Origin: Candidatus Kinetoplastibacterium crithidii
Lineage (GTDB): Bacteria; Pseudomonadota; Gammaproteobacteria; Burkholderiales; Burkholderiaceae_B
Direction: 5' to 3'
Length of the DNA stretch: 64,000 bases
Assembly: GCA_027557655.1 (NCBI GenBank)
Contig: CP064915.1
Span: 744,001-808,000, forward strand
A program made the position numbers and the translations under genes. Shown one piece after another: positions 55,301-63,736 of the stretch (positions are counted from its first letter, which is position 1; each line of letters starts with the position of its first letter). The notes beneath the pieces are model-generated. The model searched no databases and was not told where the DNA came from. It worked only from the letters and a program-made list of their open reading frames with translations.

Positions 55301-56554
55301 CTCTCTTATAACCTCTTCCAACAAATCCCATACGACTGGATCTTGAGTTTCAACCATCTTTTTTGCAGCTTTAATTGTACTAGCAAAACCCATAGATTCT
55401 AATTTATTAAAAACAAAAGGCTTAAACAATTCCAACGCCATTAGCTTCGGTATACCACACTGGTGTAGTTTTAATTGAGGTCCTACAACGATTACGGATC
55501 TACCAGAATAATCTACACGTTTACCTAAAAGATTTTGACGGAATCTACCACCTTTGCCTTTAATCATATCAGCCAAAGATTTTAACTGACGCTTATTAGC
55601 ACCAGTCATAGCTTTGCCTCTTCGACCATTATCTAATAATGAATCTACAGATTCTTGTAACATCCTTTTTTCATTTCTTAAAATAATTTCAGGAGCTTTT
55701 AATTCTATAAGTCTTTTTAGCCTATTATTGCGATTTATAACTCTACGATACAAATCATTTAAATCAGAAGTAGCAAACCTACCACCATCTAATGGTACAA
55801 GAGGTCTTAAATCAGGAGGTAATACTGGAAGAACCTCTAAAATCATCCACTCAGGCTTCAAGTTAGACCTTTGAAAACCTTCAAGAACTTTTAAACGTTT
55901 TGAAATTTTTTTGATTTTTGATTCTGCAGAAGAATTTTTTAACTCATCTCTTAAAACACGAATCTCTTGTTCAAGATCTATGTTATGTAATAACTCCCTT
56001 ATAGCTTCAGCACCCATAAGAGCCTTAAACTCATCACCATACTCTTCTGTCTTAGCAAAAAAATCATCGTCAGACATAATCTGACCACGTTTTAAAGGAG
56101 TCATTCCAGGATCTATAACACACCAAGCTTCGAAATATAAAACTCTCTCTATATCTCTCAAAGTCATGTCTAGAACCATTCCCAATCTAGAAGGTAAGCT
56201 TTTTAAAAACCAGATATGGGCAACAGGACTAGCAAGCTCAACATGCCCCATCCTTTCCCTTCTAACTTTAGCAGAAGTTACCTCAACACCACATTTTTCA
56301 CAAATAACACCACGATGTTTAAGACGTTTATATTTACCACATAAACATTCATAGTCCTTAATTGGACCAAATATTCTAGAACAAAACAAGCCATCTCTTT
56401 CAGGCTTAAAAGTCCTATAATTAATAGTTTCTGGTTTACGCACTTCACCATAAGACCATGAACGAATTTTCTCTGGAGAAGCGACACTAACTTTAATAGC
56501 ATCAAACTGCTCATCTTGTGAAACCTGTTTAAAAAGGTCAAGTAGCGCCTTCAT
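52373..56554 (-). CDS. rpoC: RNA polymerase beta' subunit
   Basis: Catalytic subunit of RNA polymerase. 1393 residues. N-terminal zinc finger CLCGKYKRLKHRGVICEKCG, the Mg2+-binding NADFDGDQMA near residue 460, bridge helix/trigger-loop region (QSIGEPGTQLTMRTFHIGG), and the second zinc site with CESRRGLCVCCYGRDLGRGE. The ATG overlaps the last base of the rpoB stop (TAATG). Full length; no internal break. Confidence 0.99.
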   Translation of the reverse strand: MKALLDLFKQVSQDEQFDAIKVSVASPEKIRSWSYGEVRKPETINYRTFKPERDGLFCSRIFGPIKDYECLCGKYKRLKHRGVICEKCGVEVTSAKVRRERMGHVELASPVAHIWFLKSLPSRLGMVLDMTLRDIERVLYFEAWCVIDPGMTPLKRGQIMSDDDFFAKTEEYGDEFKALMGAEAIRELLHNIDLEQEIRVLRDELKNSSAESKIKKISKRLKVLEGFQRSNLKPEWMILEVLPVLPPDLRPLVPLDGGRFATSDLNDLYRRVINRNNRLKRLIELKAPEIILRNEKRMLQESVDSLLDNGRRGKAMTGANKRQLKSLADMIKGKGGRFRQNLLGKRVDYSGRSVIVVGPQLKLHQCGIPKLMALELFKPFVFNKLESMGFASTIKAAKKMVETQDPVVWDLLEEVIREHPVMLNRAPTLHRLGIQAFEPVLIGGKAIQLHPLVCAAFNADFDGDQMAVHVPLSLEAQLEARTLMLSSNNILFPANGEPSIVPSQDIVLGLYYATRERINGKGEGMFFSSVSEVQRAYDIGEVELQSRVTVRITEYERDNDNTWMPVYKRYETTVGRSILSEILPKGLSFSVLNKTLKKKEISRLINNSFRRCGLHNTVIFVDNLMQSGFLLATKAGISIAMEDMLIPAAKSDILSDANEEVKEIDKQYSSGLVTSQERYNNVVDIWGKASDRVGKAMMEFLATEPVSNRHGKKVRQESFNSIYMMADSGARGSVAQIRQLAGMRGLMAKPDGSIIETPISANFREGLNVLQYFISTHGARKGLADTALKTANSGYLTRRLVDVTQDLVITEYDCGTSYGYNMKAIMEGGEVIEPLRDRVLGRVIINDIVDPDTRETVIHSGSLLDEDLVEKIDLIGVDEVKVRTPLTCESRRGLCVCCYGRDLGRGEPVNIGEAVGVVAAQSIGEPGTQLTMRTFHIGGAASRSVMASVVETKSKGTVGFMSTMRYVTNPKGERVVISRSGELAVFDDNSRERERHKIPYGAILLVGDGDSVNAGVLLASWDPLTRPIVSEYAGRVSFENIEEGVTVAKQVDEVTGLSTLVVITPKVRGNKIAMRPQIRLVNESGEGVKIAGTDIPSSIAFPVGALITVRDGQQVLVGEVLARIPQESQKTRDITGGLPRVAELFEARSPRGAGMLAELTGTVSFGKDTKGKQRLVITDLDGVSNEFLVAKEKQILVHDGQVVNKGETIVDGPADPHDILRLQGIESLAAYIIDEVQDVYRLQGVKINDKHIEVIVRQMLRRVNVLNPGDTSFVPGEQVERADLLNENDRVISQNGIPATYENVLLGITKASLSTDSFISAASFQETTRVLTEAAIMGKKDELRGLKENVIVGRLIPAGTGLSYHKARKAKITAAEAEKLNKSESRPSIFENS

Positions 56555-59500
56555 TAGTTACGCTCCAAATCTATATCCAAACCCAAAGAACGAATTTCTT
56601 TTACCAATACATTAAAAGACTCTGGCATACCTGCATTTATTAAATGATCGCCTTTGACAATACTTTCATAAACCTTAGTTCTTCCAGTTATATCATCTGA
56701 TTTCACAGTCAACATTTCCTGAAGAGTATAAGCAGCACCATATGCTTCTAAAGCCCATACCTCCATCTCACCAAAGCGTTGACCACCAAACTGTGCTTTA
56801 CCACCAAGAGGTTGCTGAGTAACTAAAGAATAAGGACCAGTAGATCTAGCATGCATCTTATCATCAACTAAATGGTGTAGTTTTAGATAATGCATATAAC
56901 CAATTGTAACTGGCCTTTCAAATTTATCACCAGTACGACCATCAAATAGCCATGCTTGAGTTTTAGAATTTGTCAATTGAATTTTTTCAGCAACATCATC
57001 AGGATAAGCTAAAGACAATAATTGAGATATTTCATTCTCATTTACGCCATCAAAAACAGGAGTAGCAACAGTTAAACCATTTTTTAAATTATGAGCAAGC
57101 TCCAAAATCTCTTTATTATTTAACTGTTTAAGATCCACATTCGCCCCACCACAATTATAAATCTTATTCATATAAGAACGAATTTCTTCTATTTTCTTCT
57201 CATATGACAATAGCTCATTGATTCTTTGACCAATGCCTTTAGCAGCCCAACCAAGATGAACCTCTAAAACTTGACCAACATTCATCCTAGATGGAACACC
57301 TAAAGGATTAAGTACAATATCAACAGGAGTACCATCAGCCATATGAGGCATATCCTCAACAGGAACAATTCTAGATACAACACCCTTGTTACCATGTCTG
57401 CCAGCCATTTTATCACCAGGCTGTAATCTCCTCTTAACAGCAAGATAGACCTTCACCATTTTCATAACACCAGGTGGTAGTTCATCTCCTTGAGTTAATT
57501 TTTTACGTTTTTCTTCAAAGAAAATATCGAATTGTTTTCTTTTATCCTCAAGAGATAATTTTACTTGCTCTAATAAAGAAGCATACCTATCTTCTGTAAG
57601 ACGAATATCAAACCAAAAATGTTTATCCAGAGAATCCAAATATTCTTTAGTAATAATAGAATCTTTTACTAAACCATGAGGACCACCATTTACTTTTTTA
57701 CCAATCAATACCTTTTCCAATCTAGAAAACTGATCTTTCTCAACAATACGTAACTGATCATTTAAGTCTTGTCGATATTTGTGTAAATCATAATCAATAA
57801 TAGATTGGGCTCTATTATCACGAGTCACTCCTTCCCTAGTAAATAACTGGACATCAATTACTGTACCACTCATTCCCGATGGAACACGCAAAGAAGTATC
57901 TTTCACATCAGAAGCTTTCTCTCCAAAAATTGCTCTTAACAATTTCTCTTCTGGAGTTAATTGCGTTTCTCCCTTAGGAGTTATTTTACCAACTAAAACA
58001 TCACCAGCTGCAACCTCCGCTCCAATATAAGTAATACCAGAATCATCCAATCGATTTAATTGAATTTCAGATAGATTACTAATATCTCTTGTAATTTCCT
58101 CTGGCCCAAGCTTAGTATCTCTCGCAACAACAGTTAGTTCTTCAATATGAATTGAGGTGTATCGATCATCAGAAACAACCTTTTCAGAAATTAATATAGA
58201 ATCCTCAAAGTTATAACCATTCCAAGGCATAAATGCCACCAACATATTTTGCCCTAATGCAAGTTCACCAAGATCAGTAGAAGCTCCATCAGCTAATACA
58301 TCTCCTTTCGAAACATTATCACCAAATTTAACTATAGGCCTTTGATTGACATTGGTATTCTGATTAGACCTTGAATACTTATTCAAATTATATATATCTA
58401 CACCAACCTCGCCATCATTGTTTTCAGAATCATAGACCTTAATTACTATACGATCAGCATCAACATAATCAACAAAACCTCCTCGCAATGCTTGAACTGT
58501 AGTTCCAGAATCAACAGCAACAATTCTCTCAACACCAGTACCTACAATTGGCTTTTCCGGAACTAAACAAGGAACAGCTTGCCTTTGCATATTGGCTCCC
58601 ATTAGAGCTCTATTAGCATCATCATGTTCCAAAAATGGAATCAATGATGCAGCAACTGAAACTATTTGAGAAGGAGCCACATCCATATAATGAATATTTT
58701 TTGGAGAAGTAAGAAGTGTTTCGCCAGACTCTCTACATGCTATTAAATCATCAATAAAATAATTATCTTTATCTAATTCTGCATTAGCCTGAGCGATAAC
58801 ATATTTACTTTCTTCAATAGCTGATAAATAATCTATTTGATCTGTAACTTGACCATTTATAACTTTACGATAAGGAGTTTCTAAAAATCCGTAATCATTT
58901 AAACGGGCATATAATGACATAGAATTTATAAGACCTATATTAGGACCCTCTGGAGTCTCTATAGGGCAAACTCTACCATAATGAGTAGGATGAACATCTC
59001 TAACCTCAAAACCAGCACGCTCCCTAGTTAAACCACCAGGTCCCAAAGCAGATACTCTACGTTTGTGTGTAACTTCAGATAAGGGATTAGTTTGATCCAT
59101 AAATTGAGATAATTGACTAGATCCAAAAAACTCCTTTATTGCAGCAGAAATTGGTTTTGAATTTATTAGATCATGCGGCATTAAACTATCTATTTCAGCC
59201 TGTCCTAATCTTTCTCTAACTGCTCTTTCAACTCTAACAAGACCAGATCTAAATTGATTTTCAGTTAGTTCTCCAACACACCTCACACGCCTATTTCCTA
59301 GATGATCAATATCATCAACTTGCCCATAACCATTACGCAAGTCAACTAAAACCTTTATAGTTTCTAAAATATCATCTTTAGTAAGTATTGTAGAAGAACT
59401 ACAAGAATCCTTATCTCTATTAAGACGACTATTTAATTTCATACGACCAACTCTAGATAAATCATAAGTTATATCGTTAAAAAATAGACGTTCAAGAAGA

Positions 59501-60663
59501 ATATTTACAGCTTCTTCAGTTGGGGGTTCCCCTGGACGCATCATACGATAGATAGCAATTCTTGCAGAAAGCTGATCTACAGTATCATCAATACGTAACG
59601 TTTGAGAAATATAAGATCCTCTATTTAAATCATTTATATACAACGTCTTAATTGATTTGATATCATGTTTTCTTAGTGACTCTAGTACAGTTTCAGTAAT
59701 TTCATCGTTAACACTAGCAACCAGCTCTCCTGTTTCTGGATCAATAACATTAGCAGACAAAACTCTGCCAACCAAGAAATCATCCTTAACTAAAATCTGC
59801 TTTATACCTTGCTTGGATATTTCTCTAAGATGCTTTGAATTAATACGCTTATCTTTCTCTACTATGAGAACTCCATCTTTGTCGAATATATCGAAATTAA
59901 CAACCTCACCTTTCCATCTATCAGGAATAAATTCTAGAACGGCATCTGTCTCATTTAAAGTAAATACATCTGAATCAAAAAAATAAGACAATATAAACTC
60001 AGGTGAGAAGCCAATTGCTTTAAGCAAAATAGTCACAGGCATCTTACGACGACGGTCTATACGAAAAAATAAGATATCTTTAGGATCAAATTCAAAATCA
60101 AGCCAAGATCCTCTATATGGAATGATTCTTGCAGAGAAAAGCAATTTACCAGAACTATGAGTTTTTCCCTTATCATGCTCGAAAAAGACACCTGGAGAAC
60201 GATGCAATTGTGAAACAACAACACGCTCTGTACCATTGATGATAAAAGAGCCAGAAGAGGTCATTAATGGGATTTCTCCCATATAAACCTCCTGCTCTTT
60301 AACTTCTTTCATAACATTTTTACTAGATTCCCTATCCATTAGCACTAAACGTAATTTAGCACGTAAAGGAGAAGCATAAGATAAGCCACGCTGCTGACAT
60401 TCTCTTACATCAAACACAGGCTTACCAAGTTCATAACTAACGAATTCTAATCTGGCAAGTTCATTATGACTAACTATTGGAAAGATCGACAAAAAAGCGG
60501 CCTGTAAACCATGATCTGAACGCTTTAAAGAGTCAACCTCAAACTGTAAAAAAGTTTGATAAGATTGCAGCTGAGTTTCCAATAAACATGGGATTTTCTG
60601 TACATCTGCACGCTTAGCAAAGCTTTTACGAATGCGCTTTTTTTCGGTATACGAATAAGGCAT
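56554..60663 (-). CDS. rpoB: RNA polymerase beta subunit
   Basis: 1369 residues from the ATG at 60663, which has GGAG 5 bp upstream and gives the family start PYSYTEKKRIRK; a GTG 6 bp upstream overlaps that site. The rifampicin pocket is wild type (SSQLSQFMDQTNPLSEVTHK and RRVSALGPGGLTRERAGF), and GRHGNKGVVS and the C-terminal clamp contact are present. It follows a structured 146-bp spacer after rplL. Confidence 0.99.
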   Translation of the reverse strand: MPYSYTEKKRIRKSFAKRADVQKIPCLLETQLQSYQTFLQFEVDSLKRSDHGLQAAFLSIFPIVSHNELARLEFVSYELGKPVFDVRECQQRGLSYASPLRAKLRLVLMDRESSKNVMKEVKEQEVYMGEIPLMTSSGSFIINGTERVVVSQLHRSPGVFFEHDKGKTHSSGKLLFSARIIPYRGSWLDFEFDPKDILFFRIDRRRKMPVTILLKAIGFSPEFILSYFFDSDVFTLNETDAVLEFIPDRWKGEVVNFDIFDKDGVLIVEKDKRINSKHLREISKQGIKQILVKDDFLVGRVLSANVIDPETGELVASVNDEITETVLESLRKHDIKSIKTLYINDLNRGSYISQTLRIDDTVDQLSARIAIYRMMRPGEPPTEEAVNILLERLFFNDITYDLSRVGRMKLNSRLNRDKDSCSSSTILTKDDILETIKVLVDLRNGYGQVDDIDHLGNRRVRCVGELTENQFRSGLVRVERAVRERLGQAEIDSLMPHDLINSKPISAAIKEFFGSSQLSQFMDQTNPLSEVTHKRRVSALGPGGLTRERAGFEVRDVHPTHYGRVCPIETPEGPNIGLINSMSLYARLNDYGFLETPYRKVINGQVTDQIDYLSAIEESKYVIAQANAELDKDNYFIDDLIACRESGETLLTSPKNIHYMDVAPSQIVSVAASLIPFLEHDDANRALMGANMQRQAVPCLVPEKPIVGTGVERIVAVDSGTTVQALRGGFVDYVDADRIVIKVYDSENNDGEVGVDIYNLNKYSRSNQNTNVNQRPIVKFGDNVSKGDVLADGASTDLGELALGQNMLVAFMPWNGYNFEDSILISEKVVSDDRYTSIHIEELTVVARDTKLGPEEITRDISNLSEIQLNRLDDSGITYIGAEVAAGDVLVGKITPKGETQLTPEEKLLRAIFGEKASDVKDTSLRVPSGMSGTVIDVQLFTREGVTRDNRAQSIIDYDLHKYRQDLNDQLRIVEKDQFSRLEKVLIGKKVNGGPHGLVKDSIITKEYLDSLDKHFWFDIRLTEDRYASLLEQVKLSLEDKRKQFDIFFEEKRKKLTQGDELPPGVMKMVKVYLAVKRRLQPGDKMAGRHGNKGVVSRIVPVEDMPHMADGTPVDIVLNPLGVPSRMNVGQVLEVHLGWAAKGIGQRINELLSYEKKIEEIRSYMNKIYNCGGANVDLKQLNNKEILELAHNLKNGLTVATPVFDGVNENEISQLLSLAYPDDVAEKIQLTNSKTQAWLFDGRTGDKFERPVTIGYMHYLKLHHLVDDKMHARSTGPYSLVTQQPLGGKAQFGGQRFGEMEVWALEAYGAAYTLQEMLTVKSDDITGRTKVYESIVKGDHLINAGMPESFNVLVKEIRSLGLDIDLERN

Positions 60664-60688
60664 GGACACTCCGACTCGAAATTACAGA

Positions 60689-60796
60689 AGCCGTCACTAC
60701 GGCTCCAGGTTGATACGTTTCCAGGAAACTCTTGTTTCTACTAAAAGTTTCCTGGAAACGCAAAAGCCCGGAAACAACAAAACAGTTATTCCGGGC
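60689..60796 (-). promoter_or_regulatory. Triple hairpin in the rplL-rpoB spacer (attenuator plus processing-site candidate)
   Basis: In transcription order: stem GCCCGGAA/TTCCGGGC (60796-60766, 8 bp, then TTTTG); a perfect 15-bp stem, CGTTTCCAGGAAACT with AGTTTCCTGGAAACG (60760-60716), whose two arms are each near-palindromic; and AGCCGT/ACGGCT (60704-60689). The stretch is about 46% G+C by my count, far above the surroundings. E. coli has a partial terminator and an RNase III site in this same spacer. Confidence 0.75.
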
Positions 60797-60809
60797 GAAA
60801 TTAAAAACA

Positions 60810-61184
60810 TTATTTAATTTCTGCTTTTGCTCCAGCTTCTTCTAATTTCTTCTTAATTGCATCAGCATCAGCTTTAGATACACCTTCCTTAACTGCTTTA
60901 GGAGCACCATCAACCAAATCTTTTGCTTCTTTCAATCCTAAGCTGGTAATTTCACGAACAGTTTTAATAACACTTACCTTATTAGCACCGACTTCTAATA
61001 ACATTACATTAAATTCGGTCTGTTCCTCCACAGCAGCAGATGATGCAACTGCTGGAGCTGCAACAGCTACAGCAGCAGCTGCTGAAACACCAAATTTTTC
61101 TTCCATTTCTTTAATCAGTTCTGATAATTCAAGAACTGTCATATTAGATACTGCTTCAAGAATTTCACTTTTACTTAACGACAT
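60810..61184 (-). CDS. rplL: 50S ribosomal protein L7/L12
   Basis: Stalk protein that recruits the translational GTPases. From the ATG at 61184 it has 124 residues: N-terminal dimerisation domain, the Ala/Val-rich hinge (about 38-55), and the C-terminal domain with KVSVIKTVREITSLGLKEAK and LVDGAPKAVKEG. An upstream in-frame ATG at 61199 overlaps the ribosome-binding site. Confidence 0.98.
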   Translation of the reverse strand: MSLSKSEILEAVSNMTVLELSELIKEMEEKFGVSAAAAVAVAAPAVASSAAVEEQTEFNVMLLEVGANKVSVIKTVREITSLGLKEAKDLVDGAPKAVKEGVSKADADAIKKKLEEAGAKAEIK

Positions 61185-61265
61185 TTTAAAGAACTCCAAA
61201 ATTACATTATGCCAGACAAAAATTGCCTAAATATTTAACAAACTAATAAAAAACTTAAAAAATAA

Positions 61266-61784
61266 TTACTTTTTTAAATCACATACAGCTGAAAGACCTC
61301 TTACAAATTTTGTAGGAATCTCATTAAGAGTACGAACAAATTGTGTAATAGGAGCCTGTAATGTTGCCGCCAACTTAGCTAACAATTCTTCCCTTGAAGG
61401 CATATTAGCCAAAGCAACAACAGCAGTATAATCCAACAAGTAATTAGGCAAAGCACCCGCTTTAATTATTAACTTGTCATTATTTTTAGCAAAATCAGCT
61501 AAAACTTTAGCTGCCGATACAGGATCTGAACTAACACCATAAATCAATGGCCCAGTCAATTTATCAACTAACAATGCAAAATCTGTATCTGCAATAACAC
61601 GGCGTGCTAACGAGTTTTTCAAAACTCTGATATACACACCAGAATCACGCGCAATTTTACGCAATGAAGAAATAGAAGCGACATCAAGACCTCGATATTC
61701 AGCAATAACAACAGACTGAGCATCCGATATTTTTAACTGCATCTCTTGAATAACTATCGCTTTCTCTTGACGATTAAGACTCAC
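61266..61784 (-). CDS. rplJ: 50S ribosomal protein L10
   Basis: Base of the ribosomal stalk, and with L7/L12 the translational repressor of its own mRNA in E. coli. 172 residues with VIAEYRGLDVASISSLRKI and YIRVLKNSLARRVI. The start codon is GTG (61784). A structured leader lies upstream. Confidence 0.97.
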   Translation of the reverse strand: MSLNRQEKAIVIQEMQLKISDAQSVVIAEYRGLDVASISSLRKIARDSGVYIRVLKNSLARRVIADTDFALLVDKLTGPLIYGVSSDPVSAAKVLADFAKNNDKLIIKAGALPNYLLDYTAVVALANMPSREELLAKLAATLQAPITQFVRTLNEIPTKFVRGLSAVCDLKK

Positions 61785-61822
61785 AGGCGAAATACTCCAC
61801 TAAAAAAAACGTTAAAACCAAT

Positions 61823-61898
61823 CAACGTTACCCGGAATCGGCGTCTAGCTGAGCTCTTACATAAAAGAAATCACTTCACAAATACGCCGTCTACGTTG
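61823..61898 (-). ncRNA. L10-type leader structure upstream of rplJ
   Basis: Two nested stems: outer CAACGT/ACGTTG (61823-61828 with 61893-61898) and inner CGGCGT/ACGCCG (61839-61844 with 61884-61889), with an asymmetric internal bulge of 3 and 10 nt. The segment is about 46% G+C by my count. Bacterial rplJ mRNAs carry an L10-binding leader with such a kinked, bulged stem at this place. Confidence 0.6.
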
Positions 61899-62012
61899 GA
61901 ATTGATAAAACACAATATTAAGCAAAAAACTACATAAAGCTCCAACGATCTTTGACTGAAATGTCTATAAAACGAAACATAGCGTTCAAAGCATAACAAA
62001 AACAAACAACTA

Positions 62013-62705
62013 TTAACCTATAGAAGATAGATCAATTCTTACACCTATTCCCATTGTCGAAGATAAAGAAATTTTTCTCAAATAAACACCTTTAGAAGAC
62101 ACTGGTTTATTTTTCCTTAAAGCATCAACCAAAGCTACTGCATTAGAGACTAAACTATCTATATTAAACGAAGCTCTACCTATAGTAGAATGTATTATAC
62201 CATTCTTATCTGTTCTATATTGAACTTGACCTAATTTAACATTCTTAACAGCTTCAGCCACATCCATGGTAACAGTACCAACTTTAGGATTAGGCATTAA
62301 GCCACGAGGCCCTAAAATCTGTCCCAAAGAGCCAACAATCTTCATTGCATCAGGAGAAGCGATAACCACATCAAAATTAATCTGACCAGATTTTATAGAA
62401 TCTGCAAGATCTTCAAAACCAACTATATCAGCACCAGCTAACTTAGCTGACTCAGCCTTATCTCCTTGAGCAAAAACAGCTACTCTAACCTGTTTCCCTG
62501 TTCCTGAAGGTAAAATAACAGAACCACGAACTAATTGATCAGATTTTTTTGCATCAATACCAAGCTGAACAGCTATATCTATGGATTCGTCAAATTTAGC
62601 ATTGGCAGTATCTTTTAACAACTGTAAAGCATCAGAAATGGAATAGAGTTTAGAAGAGTTTACTTTACTTGAAATATCAAGCATTCTTTTACTTAGTTTT
62701 TTCAT
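62013..62705 (-). CDS. rplA: 50S ribosomal protein L1
   Basis: L1 stalk protein that helps release of E-site tRNA and represses its operon in E. coli. 230 residues: KFDESIDIAVQLGIDAKKSD, LPSGTGKQVRVAVFAQG and GPRGLMPNPKVGTVT. The ATG follows the rplK stop by 2 bp. Confidence 0.98.
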   Translation of the reverse strand: MKKLSKRMLDISSKVNSSKLYSISDALQLLKDTANAKFDESIDIAVQLGIDAKKSDQLVRGSVILPSGTGKQVRVAVFAQGDKAESAKLAGADIVGFEDLADSIKSGQINFDVVIASPDAMKIVGSLGQILGPRGLMPNPKVGTVTMDVAEAVKNVKLGQVQYRTDKNGIIHSTIGRASFNIDSLVSNAVALVDALRKNKPVSSKGVYLRKISLSSTMGIGVRIDLSSIG

Positions 62706-62707
62706 GA

Positions 62708-63139
62708 TTAAACGCCCTCCACCTTGACACCCATACTACGAGCACTACCAGCTATAGTACGAACAGCAGCATCTAAGTCAGCAGCTGTTAAATCAACAGC
62801 TTTAGCTTTGGCTATTTCTTCAATCTGCCCTCTTGTTAAAACACCAACCTTATCAACATGAGGTTTCGCCGAACCCTTTTGTAAAGAAATTGCTTTTTTA
62901 ATTAAAACAGTGGCTGGGGGAGTTTTTAATATAAAAGTAAAACTCTTATCAGCGAATGCTGTAATAACAACAGGAATTGGAAGACCCACTTCCATGCCTT
63001 GTGTTTTAGCATTAAAAGCCTTACAAAACTCCATAATATTCAAACCTCGTTGACCCAATGCAGGACCAATAGGAGGAGAAGGAGTTGCCTTACCAGCAGG
63101 TACTTGTAATTTAATAAAACCTACTATTTTTTTTGCCAT
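62708..63139 (-). CDS. rplK: 50S ribosomal protein L11
   Basis: GTPase-centre protein, needed for RelA activation. 143 residues: LQVPAGKATPSPPIGPALGQ with RGLNIMEFCKAFNAKT, and GSARSMGVKVEG at the end. Between nusG and rplA. Confidence 0.98.
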   Translation of the reverse strand: MAKKIVGFIKLQVPAGKATPSPPIGPALGQRGLNIMEFCKAFNAKTQGMEVGLPIPVVITAFADKSFTFILKTPPATVLIKKAISLQKGSAKPHVDKVGVLTRGQIEEIAKAKAVDLTAADLDAAVRTIAGSARSMGVKVEGV

Positions 63140-63193
63140 TAACTTATCTCCTAATGGGTAATATCGCTATAAAAGCTCCCCATACACAAAAAA

Positions 63194-63727
63194 TCAAGTC
63201 TTTTCCACTTGACTAAAATCAAGTTCTACAGGAGTAGATCTACCAAAAATCGTTACAGAAACTCTGATTTTGTTTTTCTCATAGTTTACCTCTTCAACAT
63301 TACCATTAAAGTCAGCAAAAGGGCCATCTTTGACTCTTATGATTTCACCTATTTCAAATAAGACTTTCGGCCTAGGCTTCTCAAAACCTTCTTCCATTTT
63401 AGCAAGAATTTTTTCAATTTCAGAATCTGCAATAGGTGTAGGTTTATTACCATGACCACCTAAAAAACCTGTAATGCGGTTTGTATTTCTTACTAAATGC
63501 CATGTTTCATCTGTTAATTCCATCTCAAGCAACATATAGCCAGGGAATATAGATCTCTCAGTAATAGATTTATGACCATTTTTAATATCTATCACCTCTT
63601 CAGAAGGAATTAATATCCTTCCAAATGAAGAACGCAAACCAGCAGCATCAATACGATCATTTAGTACTTTCAAAACATTTTTCTCCATGCCTGAAAAAAC
63701 ATGAATAATGTACCAACGTTTATTCAT
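63194..63727 (-). CDS. nusG: Transcription termination/antitermination protein NusG
   Basis: Binds RNA polymerase and links it to Rho or the S10 protein of the leading ribosome. 177 residues: NGN domain starting KRWYIIHVFSGMEKNV, with FPGYMLLEMELTDETW, and the C-terminal KOW domain GEIIRVKDGPFADFNGNVEE. Follows secE by 9 bp. Confidence 0.98.
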   Translation of the reverse strand: MNKRWYIIHVFSGMEKNVLKVLNDRIDAAGLRSSFGRILIPSEEVIDIKNGHKSITERSIFPGYMLLEMELTDETWHLVRNTNRITGFLGGHGNKPTPIADSEIEKILAKMEEGFEKPRPKVLFEIGEIIRVKDGPFADFNGNVEEVNYEKNKIRVSVTIFGRSTPVELDFSQVEKT

Positions 63728-63736
63728 TTAAGCTAC

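Noticed and set aside
60664..60669. GTG start for RpoB
   Set aside because: It overlaps the GGAG ribosome-binding site that fits the ATG at 60663.
61899..62012. Terminator between rplA and rplJ
   Set aside because: A short CTTTGA/TCAAAG stem exists, but there is no U tract and the paired arms are far apart.
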